A stretch of DNA of 37,502 nucleotides from an uncultured Paracoccaceae bacterium (lineage in GTDB: Bacteria; Pseudomonadota; Alphaproteobacteria; Rhodobacterales; Rhodobacteraceae), in assembly GCA_938016515.1 (NCBI GenBank), contig CALILP010000198.1, forward strand, positions 1 to 37,502, written 5' to 3'. Each line of letters starts with the position of its first letter. The stretch's first letter is position 1. The position numbers were made by a program, and so were the translations under genes. Below the pieces are notes generated by a model, which made no database searches, had not been told where the DNA came from, and saw nothing but the letters and a program-made list of their open reading frames with translations. Below, one piece after another: positions 24,266-32,755 of the stretch.

Positions 24266-25264
24266 ATGATACCAACCGTTCCGCCCTTCCCCACAGCCCG
24301 CCTGCGCCGGATGCGCAAAACCCCGGCTTTGCGGGCGATGATGCGCGAAAACACGGTCACGCCTGATGATTTGATCTGGCCGGTTTTTGTCATGGCCGGC
24401 ACGGATGATGAGACGCCGGTGGCTTCGATGCCGGGTGTGATGCGGCGCACGGTGGACCGGGTGGCAAAAGCAGCGGTCGAGGCGCAGGCGCTTGGCATTC
24501 CTGCGATCTGCATCTTTCCGTATACCGGCATGGACAGCCGCACAGAGGATTGCGCGGAAGCATGGTCGCCCGACAATCTGACCAATCAGGCCATCCGGGC
24601 CATCAAGGATGTCGCCCCCGACATTGCCGTCATGACCGACATCGCGCTTGATCCCTATAATATCAACGGCCACGACGGCTTTGTTGAAGACGGGAACATC
24701 GTGAACGACCGCACAGTCGCGGCTTTGGTCAAAATGGCACTGGCGCAAGCCGAGGCTGGCGCGGATATCCTGGGGCCTTCTGACATGATGGACGGGCGCA
24801 TCGGGGCGATCCGCGCAGCTCTCGAATCCGAAGGCCATCAGGATGTCACCATCCTCAGCTACACGGCCAAATATGCCTCTGCGTTTTATGGCCCTTTTCG
24901 GGATGCGGTTGGCGCCTCTGACGCGCTCAAGGGCGACAAGAACACCTATCAGATGAACCCCGGCAACAGCGATGAAGCCCTGCGCCTTGTACAGCGCGAT
25001 TTGTCTGAAGGGGCAGACATGGTCATGGTCAAGCCGGGCCTGCCCTATCTGGACATTTGCCGCCGCGTGAAAGACCAGTTCGGGGTTCCGACCTTCGCTT
25101 ATCAAGTCTCGGGCGAATACGCGATGATGCAGGCGGCGGCACAAAACGGGTGGCTTGACGGCGACAAGGTCATGATGGAAGCCTTGATGGCCTTCAAGCG
25201 GGCGGGCTGTGACGGTGTCTTGACTTATTTCGCGCCGGCCGCTGCAAAGCTCATGCAAGACTAA
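24266..25264 (+). CDS. hemB: delta-aminolevulinic acid dehydratase (porphobilinogen synthase)
   Basis: HemB joins two 5-aminolevulinate molecules to porphobilinogen in haem, corrin and bacteriochlorophyll synthesis. The 332-residue product has both Schiff-base lysines, Lys202 in YTAKYASAFYGPFRDA and Lys256 in MVMVKPGLPYLD. The usual zinc-cysteine segment reads DIALDPYNINGHDG (125-138), without cysteines, so this is the magnesium or metal-independent type known from Rhodobacter. The ATG at 24266 follows AGAAAGG at a good distance; an upstream in-frame ATG would add 22 atypical residues. It stands alone on its strand. Confidence 0.97.
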   Translation: MIPTVPPFPTARLRRMRKTPALRAMMRENTVTPDDLIWPVFVMAGTDDETPVASMPGVMRRTVDRVAKAAVEAQALGIPAICIFPYTGMDSRTEDCAEAWSPDNLTNQAIRAIKDVAPDIAVMTDIALDPYNINGHDGFVEDGNIVNDRTVAALVKMALAQAEAGADILGPSDMMDGRIGAIRAALESEGHQDVTILSYTAKYASAFYGPFRDAVGASDALKGDKNTYQMNPGNSDEALRLVQRDLSEGADMVMVKPGLPYLDICRRVKDQFGVPTFAYQVSGEYAMMQAAAQNGWLDGDKVMMEALMAFKRAGCDGVLTYFAPAAAKLMQD

Positions 25265-25541
25265 CCTCTCGCCCGCTTGCGAAGGGGGCACGACGCGGGT
25301 CACAAAGCACACCCTTTTTGATTTTTTTGTTTCTTTCTATATCCCCGCCGGAGGCTGCGCCGCGCTGCGCCTCATACGCGACGCATCGTGATCTCGCGGA
25401 CTGGCTCGCTTCAAACCTCTAGCGTCCACCGCGCGCTCACCCGCCACATGTTGCGTTTGACCCGTGACAGCGGCCTGAAAATCTGCATAAGATGCGCCCA
25501 AGGGCCGATCAACGGCCCATCAAGAATGACAGAGGCGAGAT
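25265..25541 (+). repeat. intergenic region with dispersed repeat, second type, copy B
   Basis: After hemB comes a weak GGGT/ACCC hairpin followed by T runs (25315-25328), a possible terminator. Next is the sequence TTTGTTTCTTTCTATATCCC (25325-25344), running into a GC-rich inverted stretch (GAGGCTGCGC and GCGCTGCGCCTC). The first part matches the element at 20080-20104. A promoter-like GTGACA-N17-ATAAGA lies near 25465-25493, before the SYLF gene. No gene is visible here. Confidence 0.5.
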
Positions 25542-26099
25542 ATGAGCACTTTTTCCAGACGGCAATTTGGGTTGGCGGCACTTGCAGGCACGACGCTTGC
25601 AGCCTGTGGCAACGGGATCGGCAGCCCGGGCGCTGCGACCATCGATGCGCGCGTGGACAGCACATTGAATTTCATGCGCCAGACCTATCCGGGAACGCGC
25701 GACCTGGAAGCACGGGCAGCGGGCATGCTGGTCATGCCACTGATCACGGAAGTCGGGCTTGGCCTGGGTGGGTCTTTTGGCCGTGGCGCGTTGCGGGTTG
25801 GCCCGTCGACGGTTGACTATTATTCAACGGCTTCGGGATCTGCGGGCCTGCAGATCGGCGCACAACAGTTTAGCCACGTCTTGTTCTTCATGACAGAGGA
25901 CGCGTTGCGCGATTTCCGCCAGTCACCCGGTTGGGCGGCTGGGGCGGATCTAGAGTATGTGATCAGCGCACAGGGCGAAACCTTGCGTGCCGAGACAACA
26001 ACAACACTTGCGCCGGTCATCGCGGTTGTCTTTGGTCAGACCGGTTTGCGCGTCGGCGCCACGCTGGAAGGCACCAAATACACCCGTATCATCCCGTAA
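25542..26099 (+). CDS. SYLF-domain lipoprotein (YSC84-like)
   Basis: A 185-residue exported protein. The N-terminus has a Tat-like twin arginine (SRRQFGLAALAG) and a lipobox LAAC with Cys22. The mature part matches the SYLF/YSC84 lipid-binding family: RAAGMLVMPLITEVGLGLGGSFGRGALRV, a YYSTASGSAGLQIGAQQFSHVLFFMT block, and the C-terminal TTTTLAPVIAVVFGQTGLRVGATLEGTKYTRI. Most likely it sits on the periplasmic face of a membrane. The nucleotidyltransferase gene starts 9 bases downstream of its stop, so the two probably share a transcript. Its physiological role is unknown. Confidence 0.9.
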   Translation: MSTFSRRQFGLAALAGTTLAACGNGIGSPGAATIDARVDSTLNFMRQTYPGTRDLEARAAGMLVMPLITEVGLGLGGSFGRGALRVGPSTVDYYSTASGSAGLQIGAQQFSHVLFFMTEDALRDFRQSPGWAAGADLEYVISAQGETLRAETTTTLAPVIAVVFGQTGLRVGATLEGTKYTRIIP

Positions 26100-26108
26100 G
26101 TCTTTGAT

Positions 26109-26702
26109 ATGATATCTGTTCTGATCCTTGCAGCCGGTCAATCGCGCCGGATGCGAGGGCGGGACAAGCTGTTGGAAGACATTGATGGAACCCCGCTGCT
26201 GCACCTGCAGGCCCAGCGGGCAATAGCTGTGCAGCATCCGGTCTATGTGGCGGTCCCGTCGCTGGATCATCCACGTATGGCGCAAATTCAGGGTCTGGAT
26301 GTGACCCCGATTACGGTGCCAGATGCTGCAGACGGCATCGGGGTCTCCATCCGAACGGCAATCGCCGCAATCCCGCCCTGCGATGCGATCTTGCTGTGCC
26401 TCGCCGATCTTGTCGCTATCGAGACGGCGGATTTGCAGGCGGTGATACAGGCCAAGACGCACTATCCTGACGCTCTTGTCTGGCGGGGTGCCACAGAAGA
26501 TGGCAAACCGGGACATCCGATCTTGATCGACGCCTCCTTGCGACCTGCATTTCTGACATTGTCAGGCGATCAAGGCGGTGCTGCCATTCTCAAAGGTCAC
26601 ATCGACCAAACCCATCTTGTCGCGCTGCCGGGACACCGGGCCTTGCTTGATCTTGATACACCTGAAGATTGGGCCGCCTGGCGCAAGACCCGTCAAAAAT
26701 GA
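26109..26702 (+). CDS. MobA-like NTP transferase
   Basis: A 197-residue nucleotidyltransferase of the MobA/MocA group. The nucleotide-binding signature LILAAGQSRRMRGRDKLLE (5-23) is clear, as is CLADLVAIETADLQAVI (the usual LADMP metal motif is changed to LADLV) and a GKPGHPILID segment. Members attach CMP or GMP to the molybdenum cofactor, or handle other small substrates. No molybdoenzyme is nearby, so the substrate is open. It starts 9 bases after the SYLF gene and is convergent with the RTX/Hint gene, with hairpins in between. Confidence 0.85.
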   Translation: MISVLILAAGQSRRMRGRDKLLEDIDGTPLLHLQAQRAIAVQHPVYVAVPSLDHPRMAQIQGLDVTPITVPDAADGIGVSIRTAIAAIPPCDAILLCLADLVAIETADLQAVIQAKTHYPDALVWRGATEDGKPGHPILIDASLRPAFLTLSGDQGGAAILKGHIDQTHLVALPGHRALLDLDTPEDWAAWRKTRQK

Positions 26703-26704
26703 AA

Positions 26705-26728
26705 CAGGGGGCACCCCCGCACCCCCTG
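26705..26728 (-). terminator. intrinsic terminator for the RTX/Hint gene
   Basis: CAGGGGG (26705-26711) and CCCCCTG (26722-26728) form a 7-bp GC stem. On the minus strand it is followed by TTTCATTTTTG, a T-rich tail, inside the end of the convergent gene. It is the third of three hairpins met by a leftward polymerase. Confidence 0.65.
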
Positions 26729-26732
26729 CTCC

Positions 26733-26775
26733 AGATCCGATGACAGGTCACCGGATCTCGCAACCCTTGGGTTGC
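26733..26775. repeat. two tandem hairpins between convergent genes
   Basis: AGATCCG (26733-26739) pairs with CGGATCT (26752-26758), and GCAACCC (26760-26766) with GGGTTGC (26769-26775). With the terminator at 26705-26728 they form three stems within about 70 bases, covering the whole gap. They may end or trim transcripts from both sides. Confidence 0.6.
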
Positions 26776-26778
26776 ATC

Positions 26779-29700
26779 CTAATCCAGCAGCAACTTTGCT
26801 TCGTGCTTTTTCAACGATTTGCGGGCTGACTGGTAATCCTCCAGGCCTGTGACGGTGGCAAGCTCTGGGAACAGTTCGAAAATCTCGTTTCGCTGGCTGT
26901 TGCCAATCCCTTTCAGGGAATAGTCACCGGGCTGGAAGCTTTCGGTCCAGGCCCCGTTTGACAAGACAACTTCGTGGCGTTCGAACATGAAGTGAATATA
27001 GGTCGTCTGCATGACGTCCACGGCCTGAATGCCATTGGCACCCACCATGTGCTTTGCGGCGGCCAACACTTCGTTTTCTTCGAAATACAATTGCGTTTTG
27101 TCACTGGCGACAAGCATCCGGTGGTTCGGGCTGACCATCATGTCACGCTCTGGCAGGCCTTGGCCCAACGATCCGCGTTTGATCAGGATCGGCTTGAGAT
27201 GCGGGTTCTGGATCAATTGTGTGCCGGAAATCGGTTTGCGGCCCAGCCACGCGATTTCCTGAATGCCGTTGTCGCGGGTGATCACACGATCCCCAACCTG
27301 CAGGTCTTCGACGGGGCGTTCACCGCGTGGCGTTGCAATCAGCGTTCCGGGGGTGAAGCATGGGATCACATTCTCGATCTCAGAGAACGTCATCGTAGAG
27401 CCGTCATTGAAGAAGACGGTCCCCGCTTCCGGGTCGCCATCAATGTATTCGATCCGGTCGACGTTGCTGTCTGTCAGATCAAGGACATCGACGTCTGTGC
27501 CGTCTGCATCTTCGCCACCCACAACAACGTCGCCACCGTTGCCACCGATGAACACATCCGAATCCTGACCGCCGAACAGCGCGTCACTGCCAGCGCCACC
27601 GGTGATTTCGTCAGCACCCGCCCCGCCTTCTGCCACGTCGTCACCGTCGCCGCCGGTGATGGTATCGTCACCGATCCCGCCCGCGATCACGTCATCGTCG
27701 TCGCCGCCGTCCAGCGTGTCGTTACCGGCGCCACCAAACAGCGTATCGTTATCCGCGCCGCCATCGATGCTGTCGTCGCCTTGACCACCTATGACCGTGT
27801 CATTGCCTGCGTCACCTGCGATGACGTCGTCATCGACGCCACCATCAAGAAGATCGTCACCGATCCCACCAAACAACGTATCGTCATCGTCCTGACCATA
27901 GATGGTGTCGTTTCCGGCACCCCCAAAGATCGTGTCGCCGTTGTTTTCCGGGACAAGGTCTTGAAAGCCATTGGCGTCCGGTTCGTCGTCTGGAAAGCTG
28001 ACCAGATCGGCAAATGGGTCTTCCAGCCCGCCGTAGATTGTGTCGTCGCCAGCGCCGCCATCAATCTCGTCGTTGCCTTCGGAGCCTTCGATCAGGTCGT
28101 TCCCGGATCCGCCAAAAACGAGGTCGTCGTCAAAGCCCGCCGAAATCGTGTCGTTGCCCGAGTCGCCGTAGATCGTGTCGTCGTCGTCGCCGGTCCGAAT
28201 AGTATCGTCGCCGGACCCGCCAGAGACGAAATCCTTGTCGTTGTCGGGATCCGTGTCTGCGTCATAGCCAGGGAAAGGGAACGGATTGCCGGAAGCCGGG
28301 TCAGGCGTCTGGAACGGATAACCCACATCGGGGGCTGCGCCGGTGTTTGGTATGGATGTGTCGATGACATCATTGCCTTCACCGCCATAAACATTGTCGC
28401 TGCCATCGCCACCGAACAAAGTGTCATTGCCCTGACCCCCATCCAGCAGATCGTCGCCTGTGCCGCCAAAGACGTCATCCTCGCCCAAGCCTGCAAAGAC
28501 TGTATCGTCTCCACCCATGGCGTCGATGACGTCATTGTTTGTGCCTTCGTCGCCCGGCAGAATGCCGTCCAGACCGTCAACCGCGTCACCGTCCGCATCC
28601 ACAAAGGGAATGTCCGGATTGATGATGTCGTCGCCAGCGGTCCCTTGAACGGTCCCGTCGTTCTTGCCAGTCACGGTAAACGTGATGTTGGCTGTATCCT
28701 CGGCGCCGTTTTCATCAACGATTGTGTAGCTGACCGACGTATCAATGCTTTCGCCTAGACCAAGGTCGTCAAATTCGCCGTTGGCGTTGAAATCAACGGT
28801 CCCGTCAGCATTGATGACAAACAGACCGCCTGCATCACCCGCAACCGACTGCCCTACGTTCGCGGGATCGCCCGCAACGGCGACAATGGTTAGCGCGTCG
28901 CCCTCGGGATCGCTGTCTGCGCCAAGACCAGTGTCGTCGGTGATTGCGTTGGCGTCTTCGTCGCCCGCGGCCTCGTCAGCAGAGACGACGTAGCTGCTGT
29001 CAACAGCGACAGGGCCATCGTTGCTGCCTGTTACTGTGATCGTCACTGTGGCGGTCGAGGTTGCACCGTCTGGATCGCTGACGGTGTACGTCACTGTGGT
29101 GTCGCGTGTTTCGCCGTCGCCAAGATCTTCAAACGCGTCGTTTGGATCAAAGGACAAGCTGCCGTCTGCGTTCAGCGTGACCAGCCCACCGTTTGATCCG
29201 GCGACAGCCTCGCCGACATTGGCGCTGTCGCCGTTCACCGCAGCAACGGTCAACGCATCGCCGTCTGGGTCGTTATCATTGCCAACCACGTTGCCAAGAT
29301 CAGCTGGATCGTCTTCACCAGTTGTGAAAGCGTCGTCCGTCGCAGAGGGATCGCGGTTGATAGGATCATCACCGATGATGTTCTCAATCTCGCGGAATTC
29401 GATGACCTGACCCGTTGGATTGCCGTCTTCATCCACGAAGACAAGACAGCCGTCAAAGCCGTTGCCATTCCCATCCGGGATCGGGCTTCCTGTTCCATCA
29501 GGGCTGGTCAGAATGAAGGGGCCCTGCCCTGTCACATCCAATGTATCATTGTCGTCGCCACCAGAGCCGCCCAAGACCCAGCCGCTGCCGGTTGCGGTAA
29601 TCGTATCGGCGTCAGCGCCGCCATAAACGATATCGAATCCAGTGCCTGTGGTGATCTGATCGTTACCAGAGCCGCCGTGGATGACATCATCCCCAGTGCC

Positions 29701-30405
29701 ACCGTCAATGCTGTCATCGCCTTGACCGCCAAAGACCTTATCGTCGCCACTGCCGGCAATGATCGTGTCATCACCGCCATATCCATAAATCAGGTCATCA
29801 TTTGGCGCAGCGCCGGGCAAAACGGCATCCTGCGCATCAACACGGTCCCCTTCAGGATCGCCGGTATAGTTGACGTCGATAACATCGTCGCCAGAGGTGC
29901 CTTCAACGGTGCCATCAGGGACAACAAAATCGTCAAAGACAAGGTTATCGACAGCGCCCGAACCGTTCAGCTGAACATCCATCCGGAACACGCCGTCGAT
30001 ATGGAAATCCGCAACCAATTGCCCATTGTCGTCAGTCACGACATGCCGTGTGGCGATCAAGTCGCCGGCTTCATTATAAAACCGAACAGCAGCGCCTTCT
30101 TCGATGTCAAAGAACGTCAGCGACTGAACCTTGGCCCCGTCCGCAAAATCAAAGCGCAAAAGGCCGCCGCGGGCGTTATCATCAGGATCGCAGTGGTCGC
30201 CGTCTTCTGAAATGATCAGGACGTTATCCAGATTGTCAGAGGCAAGATCAGTGTCACCGCCCGTAGGGCTGTTGGTATCAAAGATCATAGCGCGCCCGGA
30301 GACGCCGGCAGATGTCACCCCAGAGATTGTAACGCCCTGAGAACTATACTCGTTATCAACAACCGTCCCGCGTGAAAGATCGTTAAAATCAATCGTCTTC
30401 GACAT
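26779..30405 (-). CDS. large RTX/cadherin-like protein with C-terminal Hint domain
   Basis: A 1208-residue acidic protein. Residues 1-165 are a beta-rich N-domain (SKTIDFNDLSRGTVVDNEYS). RTX calcium-binding nonapeptides (GGxGxDxxx) cover about 165-285. Two VCBS/cadherin-like repeats lie at about 352-466 and 466-584, and a second, longer RTX array at about 585-1000. A Hint domain starts at Cys1016 (CFTPGTLIATPRGERPVEDL) and includes VSPNHRMLV. No N-terminal signal is seen, which fits type I secretion. Proteins of this layout are common in the Roseobacter group; the Hint part may self-cleave. AGGAGT precedes the start. No ABC/MFP/TolC genes adjoin. Adhesion or extracellular use of calcium-folded repeats is inferred. 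Confidence 0.93.
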   Translation of the reverse strand: MSKTIDFNDLSRGTVVDNEYSSQGVTISGVTSAGVSGRAMIFDTNSPTGGDTDLASDNLDNVLIISEDGDHCDPDDNARGGLLRFDFADGAKVQSLTFFDIEEGAAVRFYNEAGDLIATRHVVTDDNGQLVADFHIDGVFRMDVQLNGSGAVDNLVFDDFVVPDGTVEGTSGDDVIDVNYTGDPEGDRVDAQDAVLPGAAPNDDLIYGYGGDDTIIAGSGDDKVFGGQGDDSIDGGTGDDVIHGGSGNDQITTGTGFDIVYGGADADTITATGSGWVLGGSGGDDNDTLDVTGQGPFILTSPDGTGSPIPDGNGNGFDGCLVFVDEDGNPTGQVIEFREIENIIGDDPINRDPSATDDAFTTGEDDPADLGNVVGNDNDPDGDALTVAAVNGDSANVGEAVAGSNGGLVTLNADGSLSFDPNDAFEDLGDGETRDTTVTYTVSDPDGATSTATVTITVTGSNDGPVAVDSSYVVSADEAAGDEDANAITDDTGLGADSDPEGDALTIVAVAGDPANVGQSVAGDAGGLFVINADGTVDFNANGEFDDLGLGESIDTSVSYTIVDENGAEDTANITFTVTGKNDGTVQGTAGDDIINPDIPFVDADGDAVDGLDGILPGDEGTNNDVIDAMGGDDTVFAGLGEDDVFGGTGDDLLDGGQGNDTLFGGDGSDNVYGGEGNDVIDTSIPNTGAAPDVGYPFQTPDPASGNPFPFPGYDADTDPDNDKDFVSGGSGDDTIRTGDDDDTIYGDSGNDTISAGFDDDLVFGGSGNDLIEGSEGNDEIDGGAGDDTIYGGLEDPFADLVSFPDDEPDANGFQDLVPENNGDTIFGGAGNDTIYGQDDDDTLFGGIGDDLLDGGVDDDVIAGDAGNDTVIGGQGDDSIDGGADNDTLFGGAGNDTLDGGDDDDVIAGGIGDDTITGGDGDDVAEGGAGADEITGGAGSDALFGGQDSDVFIGGNGGDVVVGGEDADGTDVDVLDLTDSNVDRIEYIDGDPEAGTVFFNDGSTMTFSEIENVIPCFTPGTLIATPRGERPVEDLQVGDRVITRDNGIQEIAWLGRKPISGTQLIQNPHLKPILIKRGSLGQGLPERDMMVSPNHRMLVASDKTQLYFEENEVLAAAKHMVGANGIQAVDVMQTTYIHFMFERHEVVLSNGAWTESFQPGDYSLKGIGNSQRNEIFELFPELATVTGLEDYQSARKSLKKHEAKLLLD

Positions 30406-31057
30406 CTATTACTCCTGCGGCCAACATGACCAAACACACACCTCGTTGCCCTTACAGCAACATCACAGCCGGAGACTGCCAGCCAATTCCATCGTCGCGT
30501 CACTCCGAATCGAAACGGCGCAAACAAGAATTGTTTTACACGTGTTGGCTAACGAAACCTGAACGCGCGGTGACCATCCCCAAAAGGCCACGCTGCAAAA
30601 TGAAGCAGCCCACATGGATTACTGCGTCTTGGTCGGCTGAACAAAGTAAAAAATGCGCGAAAAATGGCGGAAATGACATGAAGTGGTGCCGTTCGCGGCA
30701 AAGTTGCGCCACGATATGCGGAATTCGCCGAGTGCACAGATCTGTGGGAATTCTGGCGGATCAAAAATCTGAAATCTTAAACAACTGATAATTCATCATT
30801 ATTTTTGATATTTGCGCATACCGCAAAAGATGCATTCTTTTTTGCAGTAACCACTGCACAAAAATTGAGCCTCCCACGCAGGCCCAAATTTGATTGTGGC
30901 AGAAAAAAGGCAAGGCGGGCTGATTGTCGCCTGTGGTTGGTCAATTTTTCGCTGAGCGGTGTCAAAAGGGCTGCCGTAGAAACAATCAGAATTTCGACGG
31001 TCACATTCCGGCCTGATTCTAGGGGAAACCCGCCGATGCACGCTTTTAGGAAAATAT
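30406..31057. other. long A/T-rich gene-free region upstream of the RTX/Hint gene
   Basis: These 652 bases are poorer in G and C than the rest of the window, especially 30640-30860. They hold only implausible short frames rich in Ser, Lys, Arg and Cys. Seen inside: a 12-bp palindrome CACAGATCTGTG (30735-30746) between two GGAATTC copies, a TTTGCG/CGCAAA hairpin (30811-30827), and a TGCCG-TTCG-CGGCA hairpin (near 30687-30702). The region is likely the control region of the large secreted protein; no specific regulator can be named. Confidence 0.55.
30735..30746. promoter_or_regulatory. 12-bp perfect palindrome, possible operator
   Basis: CACAGATCTGTG is fully self-complementary and is flanked on both sides by GGAATTC, about 330 bases upstream of the RTX/Hint start. 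It could be a regulator site; no match to a known box is claimed. Confidence 0.35.
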
Positions 31058-31143
31058 TGGTACCGGTGGCCGGACTCGAACCGGCACAACATTGCTGTCG
31101 GGGGATTTTGAATCCCCTGCGTCTACCATTCCGCCACACCGGC
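31058..31143 (-). tRNA. tRNA-Leu (anticodon CAA)
   Basis: An 86-base gene with CCA encoded. The acceptor arms GCCGGTG and CACCGGT pair (first pair G-U). The anticodon stem GGGGA/TCCCC holds the loop TTCAAAA, giving anticodon CAA for UUG codons. The T arm is GCCGG-TTCGAGT-CCGGC. A long variable arm, typical of leucine tRNA, is present. The promoter lies just upstream. Confidence 0.97.
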
Positions 31144-31157
31144 GTACCAATGCGCCT

Positions 31158-31186
31158 CACTTAGGGCGTTCCGCAAGGCACGTCAA
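31158..31186 (-). promoter_or_regulatory. promoter of the tRNA-Leu gene
   Basis: TTGACG (31186-31181), an exact 17-base spacer and TAAGTG (31163-31158) stand 15 bases before the tRNA 5' end. It also sits just beyond the 3' end of the metallopeptidase gene. Confidence 0.7.
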
Positions 31187-31193
31187 TCGGGGT

Positions 31194-32057
31194 TTAAAGC
31201 TGTGGTGCAGAGAACGTGTCGCACATTGTCAGATCGCCACTTTCATACCCGCGCAGGAACCATCGCTGACGCTGTTCGCTTGTGCCGTGGGTAAAGGTAT
31301 GCGGGCGCACAGCACGGCCTGCATTGCGCGCCAAGGTGTCATCCCCAATTTGACGAGCCGCGTTCATAGCTTCCTGAATATCGCCCCGCTCTAAAGAGCC
31401 GAACCGCTCTTGTGCCAGTCGCGCCCAGATGCCCGAGAAACAATCGGCCTGCAGTTCGACCCTGACGGACAAAGCATTTGACGTGGCCTCATCTGCTTGC
31501 TGGCGCATCCGGTTGACCTGCGGCAGGATATCCAGCTCGTTTTGGACATGATGGGCAATTTCGTGGGCAACAACATAAGCGGCGGCAAAATCGCCGCCGG
31601 CCCCCAACTGGCGTTCCATCGTGACAAAGAAATCCGTATCCAGAAACGCCTTGCGTTCAGGTGGACAATAAAACGGCCCCGTGGCCGCAGATGCGCCACC
31701 ACAAGCCGATTGGGTCGCACCTTTGAACAGCACAAGTGTCGGCGGTGAATAGGGCGTGCCAACTTGCCGGTTAAAGATGTCAGCCCAAACCTCTTCCGTA
31801 TCGGCCAATGTGACCGACACAAATTGTGCAGCACGTTCGTCGGCGGGGGTGATTTCAGCGGACTGGCTTGTCGTGGTGATACCACCACCCTGCGCACCGT
31901 TCAGTAATGGCGAGACGTCGATGCCAAGGAAATACCCGGCAACCAGAACCACAATCAGGCCAAGCCCACCGATCCGGCCACCACTTGCAGCGCGCTTTGA
32001 TGGGCGCCTGCGCCGGTCCTCGATATTGCGGCTGCCCCGCCTGCCTTGCCATTTCAT
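31194..32057 (-). CDS. neutral zinc metallopeptidase, YpfJ family
   Basis: The 287-residue product has a basic, arginine-rich N-terminus, a single membrane segment (about 30-46, GGLGLIVVLVAGYFLGI) and a periplasmic peptidase domain. The domain has the zinc motif HEIAH (165-169, in YVVAHEIAHHVQNEL) and ELQADCFSGIWA, carrying the third ligand region. This is the YpfJ/COG2321 type, whose substrate is unknown. The ATG at 32057 follows a GGGGGGA ribosome site; the long upstream open frame lacks coding character. It is divergent from the YqaA-like gene. Confidence 0.92.
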   Translation of the reverse strand: MKWQGRRGSRNIEDRRRRPSKRAASGGRIGGLGLIVVLVAGYFLGIDVSPLLNGAQGGGITTTSQSAEITPADERAAQFVSVTLADTEEVWADIFNRQVGTPYSPPTLVLFKGATQSACGGASAATGPFYCPPERKAFLDTDFFVTMERQLGAGGDFAAAYVVAHEIAHHVQNELDILPQVNRMRQQADEATSNALSVRVELQADCFSGIWARLAQERFGSLERGDIQEAMNAARQIGDDTLARNAGRAVRPHTFTHGTSEQRQRWFLRGYESGDLTMCDTFSAPQL

Positions 32058-32176
32058 CGCGTTTTCCCCCCAGAACTGGTGAGATACGTTGACGCATTCC
32101 GATGTGCAGCGCAAGGTTGACCAAATCGCCGTCTCATGGCCTAAGGGCGCCACAGTTTTCGAAAGTTTGTTCTGCC

Positions 32177-32755
32177 ATGTTACGCCGCCTTTACGACTGG
32201 ACTTTGGCCCAGGCACAATCGCCCTACGCCCTATGGGTGCTTGCCGCTGTGGCCTTTGTTGAATCGTCGTTTTTTCCAATCCCACCAGATGTCCTGATGA
32301 TTCCGATGATTATCGCGCGCCCTTCAAAGGCGTTCGTTATCGCAGGTGTTGCGACCATTGCGTCGGTCTTGGGCGGACTTTTCGGGTATTTCATCGGCTG
32401 GGGCTTTTTCGAGCTGATCGGCCAACCGATTTTTGACTTCTACGGCAAGGCGGACGCGGTAGAAGCCTTCCAAGAGCGTTTTAACAGCTATGGCGCCTGG
32501 GCTGTCCTGATCGCGGGGGTCACACCTTTCCCCTTCAAGGTCATCACGATCATGTCCGGGGTCACCGGCCTGTCCCTGCCCGTTTTCATCTTTTCGTCCA
32601 TCATCGCACGGGCATTGCGGTTCTTCATCGTTGCGGGCCTTTTGTGGAAATTCGGAGAACCGATCCGGGATTTCATCGAAAAACGGCTTGGTCTGATGTT
32701 TATCTTGTTCTGCGTGCTGTTGATCGGCGGTTTCGCCTTTATCGGGGTGCTGTAA
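32177..32755 (+). CDS. YqaA-type DedA/VTT-domain membrane protein
   Basis: A 192-residue multispanning protein. The start at 32177 gives MLRRLYDWTLAQAQSPYALW, then FVESSFFPIPPDVLMIPMI (about 33-51), the family's reentrant signature with conserved Glu and prolines. A second such segment, GVTPFPFKVITIMSGV (about 114-129), follows. Members of the SNARE-associated or VTT group are thought to move lipids or ions across the membrane. A candidate promoter TTGACC-N18-CTAAGG is at 32117-32146. Its stop abuts the dsbB start with no gap. Confidence 0.9.
   Translation: MLRRLYDWTLAQAQSPYALWVLAAVAFVESSFFPIPPDVLMIPMIIARPSKAFVIAGVATIASVLGGLFGYFIGWGFFELIGQPIFDFYGKADAVEAFQERFNSYGAWAVLIAGVTPFPFKVITIMSGVTGLSLPVFIFSSIIARALRFFIVAGLLWKFGEPIRDFIEKRLGLMFILFCVLLIGGFAFIGVL

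Noticed and set aside
24227-25312. 361-codon minus-strand frame opposite hemB
   Set aside because: It is antisense to an unambiguous hemB with intact active-site lysines. The product is rich in His, Arg and Cys, typical of a shadow frame.
26974-28758. 594-codon open frame on the plus strand opposite the RTX repeats
   Set aside because: It is an antisense shadow of the repetitive, codon-biased RTX array, which keeps stops out of that frame. The translation is a Val/Ile/Ala-rich repeat with no known fold, no ribosome site and no stand-alone promoter.
30426-30788. 120-codon frame in the A/T-rich region upstream of the RTX/Hint gene
   Set aside because: The translation is full of Ser, Lys, Arg, Cys and Trp with no hydrophobic pattern. 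It lacks a ribosome site and does not resemble any protein I know.
30777-31160. 127-codon minus-strand frame over the tRNA-Leu gene
   Set aside because: It crosses the whole tRNA gene, so its codons there are set by RNA structure. A protein gene is very unlikely.
32058-32285. N-terminal extension of the metallopeptidase by 76 residues
   Set aside because: The added part has no membrane or domain pattern and overlaps the divergent YqaA-like gene start. The ATG at 32057 has a clear ribosome site and gives the usual basic N-terminus and anchor.
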